This document shows positions 40,063-48,575 of a stretch of 64,000 bases of DNA, piece by piece. The translations under genes were made by a program, and so were the position numbers. The notes below the pieces were generated by a model. That model was given only the letters and a program-made list of their open reading frames with translations. It searched no databases and had not been told where the DNA came from. Within the stretch, counting starts at the first letter, position 1, and every line of letters starts with the position of its first letter. The stretch is from Thioclava indica (lineage in GTDB: Bacteria > Pseudomonadota > Alphaproteobacteria > Rhodobacterales > Rhodobacteraceae): contig NZ_AUNB01000084.1 in assembly GCF_000714545.1 (NCBI RefSeq), positions 62,001 through 126,000 of the forward strand, given 5' to 3'.

Positions 40063-40320
40063 ATGTCCAAACCCAATCCGCAGCGTCTTCACCTTGTGTT
40101 CGGTGGCGAACTGGTAAACCCGAGTGTTACCGAATTTTCCGATGTGTCCAAGATCGACATCGTCGGAATTTTCCCGAACTACGCCAGCGCTTTCAACGCC
40201 TGGAAAGGGGCCGCCCAACGCACGGTCGATGACGCGCACACCCGCTATTTCATTGCGCATCTGCATCGTCTGCGCGACGAAGAGATCGAGGTCTCTCCGA
40301 CCGAAGAACTCGGCAGCTAA
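40063..40320 (+). CDS. DUF4170 family small protein
   Basis: This 85-residue protein matches DUF4170: PQRLHLVFGGELVNP near the start, VGIFPNYASAFNAWKGAAQRTVDDAHTRYFI interrupted only by its own central helix (about 34-64), and LHRLRDEEI. It is soluble and has no known function. It typically sits directly before the Kdo-transferase and lpxK genes in Rhodobacterales, which suggests a link to lipid A/Kdo metabolism but does not prove it. A CAGGAGC site lies 8 bases before the ATG. Confidence 0.9.
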   Translation: MSKPNPQRLHLVFGGELVNPSVTEFSDVSKIDIVGIFPNYASAFNAWKGAAQRTVDDAHTRYFIAHLHRLRDEEIEVSPTEELGS

Positions 40321-40342
40321 GTCAATCAGGACCCGCAAAGAG

Positions 40343-41569
40343 ATGCGCTACACCCTTTCCTCATGGATCAAGCGCCCTCTCTCTGCGATGCGCCCTACAG
40401 GGCCGCGTGCGCGTGACGCCGCGGCCCGCGAGCGCCCTGACGGGCCGCTCTTGTGGATATGGGACAGCACTGGCGCGAAATCTGGTGCTGCGCTGGTTGC
40501 GCGTCGCATCACGGCCCGGCTACCTAATCTGCAAATCGCGCTGACCACGACGGGCAATCCCCCCGATGATTTGGTGCTGCCGCCCGACTCGCTTTGCCTG
40601 CCATCGCCCGAGGACCGCCCCGCATCTATCAAACTGGTGCTGACTGCATGGCACCCCGAGATGATCTTGATTTTGGGCAATAGCCTGCCTGCAGTCCTGA
40701 TCACCGAAGCCGCCCGACGTGACATTCCCATCGCGCTTGCGGATGCACAATTTGGCACTGGCGTTGGCGCATTGTCGGGTGATCGGATGGCGGGATTGCT
40801 GGGGCGTCTGACACGGATTTATCTGCGCGATAGCGACAGTCGCCGCGCGCTGGAACGTCGTTTGCCCGCCGAGCGGATTGAGGTCAGTGACGGCGCTTTG
40901 GTGGAACCTGCCGAGCCGCTGACCTGTTCTGAGGTCGAGCGCGCCTCTATGGCCGATGCGATCGGTGCTCGACCGGTCTGGCTGGCCACCAGCGTCCCGC
41001 ATGAGGAGCTGGCCGCCGTTCTGGATGCCCATAGCTACGCCATGCGGCACGCGCATCGCCTGCTGCTATTGCTTGCCCCGGATCACGACGCAGATGGCGC
41101 AGCCTTGGCGAAGGATCTGAGCGATCAGGGCTGGTCGGTCACGCGCCGCTCGCTGGAGGGCGAACCGCACGCAACGACCGAGATTTTCATCGCCGATGAC
41201 GCGCAGGAATACGGGCTTTGGTATCGCCTTGCGCCGCTCTCTTACATGGGCGGCACTCTAAGCGGCATGGCACAATCGCCGCGCGCGCCCTTGGAGGCGG
41301 CGGCTTTGGGATCAGCGGTATTGCACGGGCCACATCTGGGGCGCGAACGTGCGCAATATATCCGGCTTGAGACGGCACATGCCTGTCGCGGCATTCGCAC
41401 CGAAGACGATTTCGCCGATGCGCTGGCTGATTTGATCGCCCCCGACCGTGCGGCGCATCTGGCGCATAACGCGTGGCTTGTGTCATCGGGCGGTGCAGGC
41501 GCGGTTGAAACCGTCGCAGGCGGGATTGCGGCGCTGCTGGAAGAACGTCTGACGAAAGGCGGCGCGTGA
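40343..41569 (+). CDS. Divergent WaaA-like (3-deoxy-D-manno-octulosonic acid transferase family) protein
   Basis: Position before lpxK and the two-domain GT-B-like layout (408 residues) place this in the WaaA/KdtA family, which adds Kdo to lipid A precursor. But two hallmark sites differ. Where WaaA has an ASVGE-type loop holding the catalytic Glu, this protein has [14 protein letters not shown] (about 38-51). Where WaaA has GGHNPLEP, it has [13 protein letters not shown] (about 311-323), although the following VLHGPHLG is family-like. So it may be an inactive or re-purposed paralogue. The start at 40343 lies 22 bp after DUF4170 with a weak AAAGAG site; the stop overlaps lpxK by one base. Confidence 0.8.
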   Translation: MRYTLSSWIKRPLSAMRPTGPRARDAAARERPDGPLLWIWDSTGAKSGAALVARRITARLPNLQIALTTTGNPPDDLVLPPDSLCLPSPEDRPASIKLVLTAWHPEMILILGNSLPAVLITEAARRDIPIALADAQFGTGVGALSGDRMAGLLGRLTRIYLRDSDSRRALERRLPAERIEVSDGALVEPAEPLTCSEVERASMADAIGARPVWLATSVPHEELAAVLDAHSYAMRHAHRLLLLLAPDHDADGAALAKDLSDQGWSVTRRSLEGEPHATTEIFIADDAQEYGLWYRLAPLSYMGGTLSGMAQSPRAPLEAAALGSAVLHGPHLGRERAQYIRLETAHACRGIRTEDDFADALADLIAPDRAAHLAHNAWLVSSGGAGAVETVAGGIAALLEERLTKGGA

Positions 41570-42558
41570 TGGGCGCGCCGCTGTTCTGGTTCAATCCGCC
41601 TGCTCAGCCCGGCCTTGCCGCGCGCCTGCTCTCGCCACTCGGCGCGCTTTATGGCCAAGCAACGGCGCGGCGGGTGCGCCAGACGGGGGCGGCGCTGGAT
41701 GTGCCGGTGATCTCGGTTGGCAATATCAACGCCGGCGGCACCGGGAAAACGCCCATGGTGATCTGGCTGGCGCAGCATCTTGAGGCGCGCGGGGTCACGG
41801 CGCATGTCGTTACGCGCGGCTATGGCGGCTCGTTGCAAGGCCCGGTGCGCGTCGATGAGCGCACCCATAGCGCGGATCAAACCGGGGACGAGCCGTTGCT
41901 GCTATCGGCCTTTGCGCCCACTTGGGTTGCGAAGGATCGCGCGGCAGGCGCACGCGCTGCGGTGGCAGCAGGCGCGCAGGTGATTGTGTTGGATGACGCG
42001 CATCAAAACCCCGCGCTGCGCAAGGATCTGTCGATCGTCGTGGTCGATGCGAAAAAGGGGTTTGGCAATGGGCGTTGCCTGCCTGCCGGACCTTTGCGCG
42101 AGCCGGTGGATGCCGGATTGGCGCGGGCCGATCTGCTGATCTCAATCGGGTCAGATGCTGCGCAGCATGAATTCTCCGCCGCGTGGCAATCGCGGGTTAA
42201 AATTCCGCATCTCACGGGTGCTTTGATGCCGCTGCAAACGGGGATGGATTGGCAGGATCTGCCCGTACTCGCCTTTGCGGGCATTGGTCATCCCGAGAAG
42301 TTTTTTGCCACGCTGCAAGCGCTGGGCGCGAACATGCTGCGCAGCGAAGCGCTGGAGGATCACCAGCCTTTCACGCCCCGCTTGCTGACCCGGATCGAGA
42401 CCGAAGCCAAGCTGCTCGGCGCGCAACTGGTAACCACCGAGAAAGATGCCGTGCGGCTGCCTGCCGAGTTTCGCCCGAAGGTCTTGGCGCTTCCGGTGCG
42501 ATTGGAAATCGCGATGGCCGATCCCTTGGACACGGCGCTTGAAAAGCTCGGGCTGTAA
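41569..42558 (+). CDS. lpxK: Tetraacyldisaccharide 4'-kinase
   Basis: LpxK phosphorylates the lipid A disaccharide at the inner membrane. The P-loop [12 protein letters not shown] is at residues 51-62, later than in most kinases as usual for LpxK, and the Walker-B-like [13 protein letters not shown] segment follows at about 139-151. The N-terminal hydrophobic stretch (15-35) is the membrane contact. The ATG at 41569 overlaps the WaaA-like stop (TGATG). A strong terminator shared with dsbA begins 3 bp after the stop. Confidence 0.97.
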   Translation: MGAPLFWFNPPAQPGLAARLLSPLGALYGQATARRVRQTGAALDVPVISVGNINAGGTGKTPMVIWLAQHLEARGVTAHVVTRGYGGSLQGPVRVDERTHSADQTGDEPLLLSAFAPTWVAKDRAAGARAAVAAGAQVIVLDDAHQNPALRKDLSIVVVDAKKGFGNGRCLPAGPLREPVDAGLARADLLISIGSDAAQHEFSAAWQSRVKIPHLTGALMPLQTGMDWQDLPVLAFAGIGHPEKFFATLQALGANMLRSEALEDHQPFTPRLLTRIETEAKLLGAQLVTTEKDAVRLPAEFRPKVLALPVRLEIAMADPLDTALEKLGL

Positions 42559-42561
42559 CGC

Positions 42562-42592
42562 AAAAGGCCGACCCAATCGGGCCGGCCTTTCG
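42562..42592. terminator. Bidirectional terminator between lpxK and dsbA
   Basis: AAAAGGCCG-A-CCC pairs with GGG-C-CGGCCTTT around an AATC loop. T runs on the plus strand and A runs on the left arm let it serve both convergent genes. Confidence 0.88.
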
Positions 42593-42609
42593 TCAGAGTC
42601 AGACAGCGA

Positions 42610-43287
42610 TTACTGCGCCGCTTTATCCAAATCGGCGTCGAGAATTTTCTTCAAGTCCGGCCACGCCATGTTGGAGTATTTCGTGCCATTGATGATGAAC
42701 GTCGGCGTCGCGTCGACCTTGTCATCCGAAGCATTCTTCTGGAAGGTTGCGACCAGTTCCTCGGCGCGCTTTTCATCGTTCATGCAGTTGGTGACCTGCT
42801 CGTTGGTCAGCCCGGCTTGCAGCCCGATCTTGTGCAGATTGTCCGAGATCGTCTGCTGCTTGCCATCGCCGATCCAGTCGCGTTGCTTGGAAAACAGCAT
42901 ATCCGAGATCGCGTAATATTTCGGATCCCCGCCACATTGCGCGATCAGCCCGGCCCAAAGCCCGAACTTGTCGAAATACACCTCACGCTGGATAAACTTC
43001 ACCTTGCCGGTGTCGATGTAATCCTTCTTCAGCGTCGGAAATTCCTCGGTATGCCAATCCGCGCAATGGGGGCAGGTAAACGAGCTATATTCGATGACCG
43101 TCACCGGCGCATCTTCCTGACCAAGGCTGACATCGGGCAGGATTTGCACCGATTTGTCGGCAGTTGCCTCTTGCGCCTGCGCTGCGGTGATCAGGCTTGC
43201 CTGACTATGCTGGCTGGCAAACCAGCCACCCGCTGCCAAAACACCTGCAACGGCGACGCCGCCAAGGATCGTAAGAGATTTGCTCAT
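42610..43287 (-). CDS. DsbA-family thiol:disulfide oxidoreductase
   Basis: A signal peptide or membrane anchor (residues 5-25) leads a thioredoxin-fold protein with the active site FTCPHCADWH (Cys72, Cys75) and a cis-proline segment DATPTFIING near residue 193. The 225-residue size and the helical insert fit the DsbA/BDB-type family common in alphaproteobacteria. It probably introduces disulfides in periplasmic proteins. It follows the dciA gene by 3 bp on the minus strand; smc, often its next neighbour in related genomes, is elsewhere here. Confidence 0.94.
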   Translation of the reverse strand: MSKSLTILGGVAVAGVLAAGGWFASQHSQASLITAAQAQEATADKSVQILPDVSLGQEDAPVTVIEYSSFTCPHCADWHTEEFPTLKKDYIDTGKVKFIQREVYFDKFGLWAGLIAQCGGDPKYYAISDMLFSKQRDWIGDGKQQTISDNLHKIGLQAGLTNEQVTNCMNDEKRAEELVATFQKNASDDKVDATPTFIINGTKYSNMAWPDLKKILDADLDKAAQ

Positions 43288-43290
43288 GTA

Positions 43291-43836
43291 TCAGCCTTTC
43301 TTCTGCGCGGCCCGTTCCGCGGACCTCGTTAGAACGTTTTGTGCCAAAGTTTCCAGCGCAGATTTAAGGCCTGCATCCTTGCAGCCCTCTGCCGTGCGCG
43401 CTGCCGCCGCGATCACTTGCGGATCGGGAGCCTTGGGCGCGGCTTTCGGAGCCGGGGTGAATTGCGCCTGCCCCTCGGCGAAACCGATCGGGGCGGTCTG
43501 TGTCAGCGAGATGCGCGAAATCGCATTGTAGCCATAGCACGCGTTCACCTTTTCACGAATCTGGGGCAGTTGCATCTGCATCATCGGCGCGGCGGCCCCG
43601 GTCGTCAGCAGCGTTAAAGTCGCACCGAATCCGCCCTTGGAATAGCCGATTTTGACCGGACGGGTCTGGGCTGCGATTTCCTCGCCGACCACCTCGGACC
43701 AATGGGTCAGCAGCCGCGAAACCGCGAATCCGCGCGACTCACCGGCCGCGCGCACCCTCTGGCGCAGCAGCTTGCCTGCGGGCTCAAAGCCGCGCATGCG
43801 CCGGTCTGACTTGGATTTCGGGTCTTTCGCACTCAT
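43291..43836 (-). CDS. DciA family (DUF721) replicative helicase loader-like protein
   Basis: The start at 43836 (MSAKDPKSKSDRRMRGFEP) gives 181 residues. The DUF721/DciA core is at about residues 20-105 (LTHWSEVVGEEIAAQTRPVKI ends it after the conserved WxxVVG), followed by an Ala/Pro-rich linker and a C-terminal helix. DciA loads the replicative helicase DnaB in bacteria without DnaC; family members outside Gammaproteobacteria are less studied. AGAGGAA about 10 bases upstream is the ribosome-binding site and matches part of the dispersed repeat tail. It is divergent from mutY. Confidence 0.87.
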   Translation of the reverse strand: MSAKDPKSKSDRRMRGFEPAGKLLRQRVRAAGESRGFAVSRLLTHWSEVVGEEIAAQTRPVKIGYSKGGFGATLTLLTTGAAAPMMQMQLPQIREKVNACYGYNAISRISLTQTAPIGFAEGQAQFTPAPKAAPKAPDPQVIAAAARTAEGCKDAGLKSALETLAQNVLTRSAERAAQKKG

Positions 43837-43920
43837 TACCAGTAGGTTCCTCTTGATCGGCCCCAGTGTATCCCGCACATCGGGTCAGGCCAACCGATGG
43901 GCAAGAGGGGAGCATAAACA

Positions 43921-44973
43921 TTGTGTGACGGTAAAGGGGCAATCGGCAAAAGCCTGCTGAAATGGTATGATGCCAATGCCCGCGTCATGCCGTGGCGGGT
44001 GTCGCCGCAGGATCGCGCCTTAGGCGTGCGCCCCGATCCCTACCGCATCTGGCTGTCCGAGGTGATGTTGCAGCAAACCACCGTGGCCGCCGTGCGCGAT
44101 TATTTCCGCCGCTTCACGGCGCGTTGGCCCGATGTCGAGGCGTTGGCCGGGGCCGAGGTTGGGGCTGTCATGGCCGAATGGGCCGGGCTTGGCTATTACG
44201 CCCGCGCGCGCAACTTGCTGAAATGCGCGCGTGTCGTGGCGCATGAGATGGGCGGGCGTTTCCCGCAAACGGCGGCGGATTTGCAAAAGCTTCCTGGCAT
44301 CGGCCCTTATACTGCGGGCGCAATCGCGGCGATTGCCTATGACGAACCGGTCGCGGTGGTTGATGGCAATGTCGAGCGCGTCGTCTCGCGCCTGTTTGCC
44401 GTGCAGACGCCCCTGCCCGCTGCCAAGCCCGAGTTGACTGATTTGACCGCGCAGATCACGCCGACCACGCGCCCCGGCGATTTTGCCCAAGCCATGATGG
44501 ACTTGGGTGCCACGATCTGCACGCCGCGCAACCCGGCCTGTGCGATCTGCCCGTTGATTGCGGATTGTGCTGCGCAATCGCAGGGAATCGCCGCCGACTT
44601 GCCGCGCAAACTGGCCAAGAAACCCAAGCCAACGCGGCTGGGCTTTGCCTATGTCGCGCTGAATGCGGCGGGGGATGTGCTGCTGGAGCGTCGCCCCGAC
44701 AAGGGATTGCTGGGCGGCACGCTGGGCTTTCCCGGCTCGGAGTGGTCAGAGGTCCCCGCGCCCGCCCCGCCGCTGCAATCGGATTGGCGTGAGGCCGAGG
44801 CCGAGGTGCGCCACACCTTCACGCATTTCCACCTGATCCTGCGCGTCTTCGTGACCCGCGCAGAGGGCGCAGATTTCACCCCTCGCGGCGATTTTGCGCC
44901 CGGTGATCTGCCCACGCTGATGCGCAAGGTCTGGGACGCGGCGCAAAGCGCTGATTGGCCGCAACCTGAGTGA
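43921..44973 (+). CDS. mutY: A/G-specific adenine DNA glycosylase MutY
   Basis: MutY removes adenine mispaired with 8-oxoguanine. The 350 residues carry the catalytic Glu in LSEVMLQQTTV (Glu47), the HhH LPGIGPYTAGAIAAIA, catalytic Asp148 in VVDGNVERVVSRL, the [4Fe-4S] cysteines C200-x6-C-x2-C-x5-C216, and a MutT-like C-terminal domain that reads 8-oxoG. The start is a TTG at 43921: an in-frame stop lies two codons upstream, the next in-frame ATG is too deep in the domain, and AGAGGGGA precedes it. Divergent from dciA. Confidence 0.95.
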   Translation: MCDGKGAIGKSLLKWYDANARVMPWRVSPQDRALGVRPDPYRIWLSEVMLQQTTVAAVRDYFRRFTARWPDVEALAGAEVGAVMAEWAGLGYYARARNLLKCARVVAHEMGGRFPQTAADLQKLPGIGPYTAGAIAAIAYDEPVAVVDGNVERVVSRLFAVQTPLPAAKPELTDLTAQITPTTRPGDFAQAMMDLGATICTPRNPACAICPLIADCAAQSQGIAADLPRKLAKKPKPTRLGFAYVALNAAGDVLLERRPDKGLLGGTLGFPGSEWSEVPAPAPPLQSDWREAEAEVRHTFTHFHLILRVFVTRAEGADFTPRGDFAPGDLPTLMRKVWDAAQSADWPQPE

Positions 44974-45028
44974 TTGTATCAGGAAATTCCCGCGCTATCA
45001 TGGCCGCGCTTGCAACCCCGAGGCCCCC

Positions 45029-46171
45029 ATGTCCAGCCGCGCCGAAATCCGCAGCCCCTCTCACGCTTTGCCGTTCTGGCTATCGCTCGGCACTGTGCCG
45101 CTGGCGGTGATCGAGGCGCGTTATGGTGGCTGGACGCTGATCCTGCTGCCGACCTATGCGTGGTGGCTGGTGACGTTTCTCGACCAAATCCTCGGGCGCA
45201 ACGAGGATCAACCTGATGTCGAGACGCCCGAGAGCGAGCTGACATGGTATCGCGCGATCACGATGGTCTGGTTCCCGATACAGGCGGCAGTGGTTTACGG
45301 CACGATCTGGTACGTGACCCGCAGCGCGCATCTGAACGGCTTTGAAATCGTGGCGCTGATGTTTGGCGTGGGCGTGATCTCGGGCACCATCGGGATCGTC
45401 TATGCCCATGAATTGATGCATCAGAAGAATAGGCTAGAGCGTTGGCTGGGTGATCTGTTGCTGGCCAGTGTGCTGTATTCGCATTTCCGCACTGAACATT
45501 TGCTGGTGCACCATCTTTGGGTTGGCACGCCGCGTGATGCGGTGAGCGCGCGTTATAATGAGGGGTTTCATCGCTTTTTCTGGCGGGTGCTGTTTGAATG
45601 CCCCGGCTCTGCGTGGAAGGCCGAGGCGCTGATGCTGCGCCGCGCCGGGCGGCCGCTTTGGCATCGCTCCAATCCGTTCTGGCGCTACGCTGCGTTGCAG
45701 GTATTGGCGCTCATCGCGGCCTTTGCGGTGGGCGGCTGGATGGGGGTGGGGCTGTTTGCCTTGCAGGCGTTTTTCGCGATCTGGCAGCTGGAACTGACCA
45801 ACTATGTCGAGCATTACGGGCTGACACGCGAATATCGCGGCGAGGGGCGGTATGAACATGTGATGCCGCGCCATTCCTGGAATGCCGATCACACCGCGTC
45901 GAACTGGCTGTTGATCAATCTGCAGCGCCATTCGGATCACCATTACAAGCCCGACCGCCGCTTTCCTCTGCTGCAAACCTATGACGCCGACGAGGCACCG
46001 CAACTCCCGTTCGGCTATCCGGGCATGACCGCGCTGGCGATGATTCCACCCCTTTGGCGGCGGCGGATGAACCCGCGCGTGCGGGCGTGGCGGCGCAAAT
46101 ACTATCCCGAAATCAGCGATTGGACCGAGTATAATCGCGGCGCAACACCCCTGCCGCGCGGGTCTTACTAG
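45029..46171 (+). CDS. AlkB-type alkane 1-monooxygenase
   Basis: This membrane-bound non-haem di-iron enzyme hydroxylates the terminal carbon of n-alkanes. The 380 residues contain about six hydrophobic helices and the histidine boxes HELMHQKN (about 131-138), EHLLVHHLWVGTPRDA (about 154-169) and LQRHSDHHYKP (about 304-314), with the family signature NYVEHYGL. No rubredoxin or rubredoxin reductase gene is adjacent, so the electron partner is elsewhere. The symbol alkB is withheld to avoid confusion with the repair dioxygenase at 21476. It converges on folC with a 5-bp gap. Confidence 0.93.
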   Translation: MSSRAEIRSPSHALPFWLSLGTVPLAVIEARYGGWTLILLPTYAWWLVTFLDQILGRNEDQPDVETPESELTWYRAITMVWFPIQAAVVYGTIWYVTRSAHLNGFEIVALMFGVGVISGTIGIVYAHELMHQKNRLERWLGDLLLASVLYSHFRTEHLLVHHLWVGTPRDAVSARYNEGFHRFFWRVLFECPGSAWKAEALMLRRAGRPLWHRSNPFWRYAALQVLALIAAFAVGGWMGVGLFALQAFFAIWQLELTNYVEHYGLTREYRGEGRYEHVMPRHSWNADHTASNWLLINLQRHSDHHYKPDRRFPLLQTYDADEAPQLPFGYPGMTALAMIPPLWRRRMNPRVRAWRRKYYPEISDWTEYNRGATPLPRGSY

Positions 46172-46176
46172 CGCCT

Positions 46177-47448
46177 TTAGCCGTTTTCGCGCAGCACTTG
46201 CCCAGCGAGATAGAGCGAGCCGCAAATCAGCACCCGCGCGTTTGCATCCTGCGCGGTGATCGCGGCCAGCGCAGCGCCAACATCGGGCGCGGTTGAGGCC
46301 GCAATACCGACCTTGCTTGCAGCGGCAGCGGTGTCCTCGGCGCTCAGCGTGTTCGCCTCGCCGGGGATCGATACCGCGACAAGCTGCGCGGCATGCGCAG
46401 CCAGCGGGCGCAGATAGCCGGTCACGTCCTTGGTGTTGAGCATCCCGCAGATCAGATGGGTCGGTCGGCGCGGCAAGCGGGCAAGCGTGGCGGCGATCAT
46501 CTCGCCCGCCGCCGGGTTGTGCCCGCCATCAAGCCATAGCTCGGCATTGGGCGCTGCATCGGCAAGCGGGCCTAGGCGTAACCGCTGCATGCGCGCGGGC
46601 CACTCAGCGCGCGTAACCGCCGCCTCGCAGGCCGTCGCGTCCGCCCCAAGATGGCGCAACGCCGCCAAAGCAGCCCCGGCATTCTGGATCTGATGCGGCC
46701 CCGGTAGGTTGGGCAAGGGCAGGTCGAGCAACCCCGTTTCATCCTGAAAAATCAGCCGCCCGCGCTCTTCCCACACCTGCCATTGCTGAGCATAAGCCAA
46801 GATCGGCGCGCCCAGACGCGCGGCGCGGGCCTCGATCACCTCAAGCGCTGCGTCTTGTTGCGGACCAATGATGAGCGGCACGCCGCGCTTGATAATCCCG
46901 GCCTTTTCACCAGCGATTTCGGGCAGGGTTTCGCCCAGAAATTGCTGATGGTCGATGGAAACCGGGGTGATGATGGTCAGCGCAGGCTGATCGATCACGT
47001 TGGTCGCATCCAGCCGCCCACCAAGCCCGACCTCGAGCAGGGTGAAATCGGCCGGGCTGCGTGCGAAGGCGAGAAAGGCGGCGGCTGTCGTGACCTCAAA
47101 AAAGGTGATCGGCGCGCCGTCATTTGCGGCCTCGACCTCATCGAGAAGCGTGGCCAAGTCAGGTTCGGAAATCAAGTTGCCCGCCAGCCGGATGCGTTCA
47201 TGAAACCGCGCCAGATGGGGCGAGGTATAGGCATGCACACGTTTGCCCGCAGCCTCAAGCCCCGCGCGAATCATCGCCTGCGTCGAGCCTTTGCCGTTGG
47301 TGCCCGCGATATGGATCAACGGCGGGATCTGGCGTTCGGGATGATCGAGCGCGGCCAGCAATCGCTCCATCCGGTCCAGCGAGAGGTCGATCACCTTGGG
47401 ATGCAAGCCCATCAGCCTCGCAAGGATCGTATCGGAAGCGTCGGACAT
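46177..47448 (-). CDS. folC: Bifunctional folylpolyglutamate synthase / dihydrofolate synthase
   Basis: FolC makes dihydrofolate and adds glutamates to folates. The P-loop HIAGTNGKGS is at about 46-55, VGLGGRLDATNV at about 141-152 is the family signature, and SIDHQQFLGETLPEIAGEKAG and WLDGGHNPAAG follow. The start at 47448 (MSDASDTILARLMG, 423 residues) is preferred to an ATG 15 bases upstream. It follows accD by 100 bp, a gap filled by repeat copy C; accD-folC adjacency is common in bacteria. Confidence 0.95.
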   Translation of the reverse strand: MSDASDTILARLMGLHPKVIDLSLDRMERLLAALDHPERQIPPLIHIAGTNGKGSTQAMIRAGLEAAGKRVHAYTSPHLARFHERIRLAGNLISEPDLATLLDEVEAANDGAPITFFEVTTAAAFLAFARSPADFTLLEVGLGGRLDATNVIDQPALTIITPVSIDHQQFLGETLPEIAGEKAGIIKRGVPLIIGPQQDAALEVIEARAARLGAPILAYAQQWQVWEERGRLIFQDETGLLDLPLPNLPGPHQIQNAGAALAALRHLGADATACEAAVTRAEWPARMQRLRLGPLADAAPNAELWLDGGHNPAAGEMIAATLARLPRRPTHLICGMLNTKDVTGYLRPLAAHAAQLVAVSIPGEANTLSAEDTAAAASKVGIAASTAPDVGAALAAITAQDANARVLICGSLYLAGQVLRENG

Positions 47449-47483
47449 AGCCGGACCTGTCATATTCGTGGATCACATCGAAA

Positions 47484-47544
47484 GGGGGCGCTGCCCCCGT
47501 CGCGCCAGGCGCGACTCCCCCGGGATATTTTGATCAAGAGGAAG
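47484..47544 (+). repeat. Dispersed two-hairpin intergenic repeat, copy C
   Basis: The plus-strand order is hairpin 1 (GGGGGC-GCT-GCCCCC, 47484-47498, perfect), hairpin 2 (GTCGCGC-CAG-GCGCGAC, 47499-47515, perfect) and the 28-bp tail (47517-47544), which differs from copy A's tail at one base. It lies between accD and folC, both on the minus strand, so here the unit is antisense to its neighbours and is likely to be transcribed in the accD-folC message. Confidence 0.85.
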
Positions 47545-47548
47545 GGGC

Positions 47549-48508
47549 TTAGGCGGGTTTGTTCGCCGCTTCAGCGGGCACGTCCTCGGCTGCGGAGGTG
47601 TCCGCGGGGGGGGCTTCGGCGGTCGTGTCGGGCGCGGGTAAGTCGCCTGCAACGGCTGGGGGCATCCCCATGAGCATGCGCAGGATCGTGATTAGCTCGT
47701 CGCGCATTTTCATGCGGTGTGTCACGCGGTCCAGCATGCCGTGATCGAGCAGATATTCCGCGCGCTGGAACCCCTCGGGGAGCTTTTCGCGGATCGTCTG
47801 TTCGATCACACGCGGGCCAGCAAAGCAGATCAGCGCGTTGGGTTCGGCGATATGCACATCGCCCAGCATCGCATATGAGGCCGTGACCCCGCCGGTCGTG
47901 GGATGGGTCAGCACCACGATATAGGGCAGCCCCGCCTCTTTGAGCATCTGCACAGCGACGGTCGTGCGCGGCATCTGCATTAGCGAGAGAATCCCCTCTT
48001 GCATGCGCGCACCACCCGCCGCCGAGAACAGCACCAACGGGCGCTTAAGCAGCACCGCACGTTCGGCAGCCGCGACGATTGCGTTACCGACATACATGCC
48101 CATTGAGCCGCCCATGAAGGTGAAATCTTGTGCCGCCGCGACGATGGGCGTGCGCCCGATTTCGCCCTCGGCCACCAGCATCGCCTCTTTTTCGCCAGTG
48201 GATTTCTGCGCCGCCTTCATCCGGTCGGGATATTTCTTTTGATCTTTGAAATGCAGCGGATCGTGGATCGGCTCGGGGACTTTTACCTCGGCAAAAACGC
48301 CGCCATCGAACAACGCGTTGAAACGCTTGCGCGGGGTGATCGCCAGATGGTGGCCGCAATTGGTGCAGACATTGAGGTTGTCCGCCAATTCCCGGTGAAA
48401 CAGCATCGTTCCGCATTCGGGGCATTTCGTCCACAGATTCTCGGGCGTATCGCGACGCGAGAACAGTGAGTCGATCCGCGGGCGGACGTAATTGGTGATC
48501 CAGTTCAT
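47549..48508 (-). CDS. accD: Acetyl-CoA carboxylase carboxyltransferase subunit beta
   Basis: AccD pairs with AccA to transfer carboxyl from biotin to acetyl-CoA in fatty-acid synthesis. The N-terminal zinc ribbon has Cys29, Cys32, Cys48 and Cys51; the crotonase-like core contains AAQDFTFMGGSMGMYVG and TNPTTGG-type segment THPTTGGVTASYAMLGD. The 319-residue protein ends in an Ala/Glu/Pro-rich tail of about 35 residues. It precedes folC, with repeat copy C between them. Confidence 0.97.
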   Translation of the reverse strand: MNWITNYVRPRIDSLFSRRDTPENLWTKCPECGTMLFHRELADNLNVCTNCGHHLAITPRKRFNALFDGGVFAEVKVPEPIHDPLHFKDQKKYPDRMKAAQKSTGEKEAMLVAEGEIGRTPIVAAAQDFTFMGGSMGMYVGNAIVAAAERAVLLKRPLVLFSAAGGARMQEGILSLMQMPRTTVAVQMLKEAGLPYIVVLTHPTTGGVTASYAMLGDVHIAEPNALICFAGPRVIEQTIREKLPEGFQRAEYLLDHGMLDRVTHRMKMRDELITILRMLMGMPPAVAGDLPAPDTTAEAPPADTSAAEDVPAEAANKPA

Positions 48509-48575
48509 CGGCAGGCCCCTGCGCTATGCTGATTTTGCATTGGCCTCAAATAAGCCCAGCGTGCGGGAATTGCAA

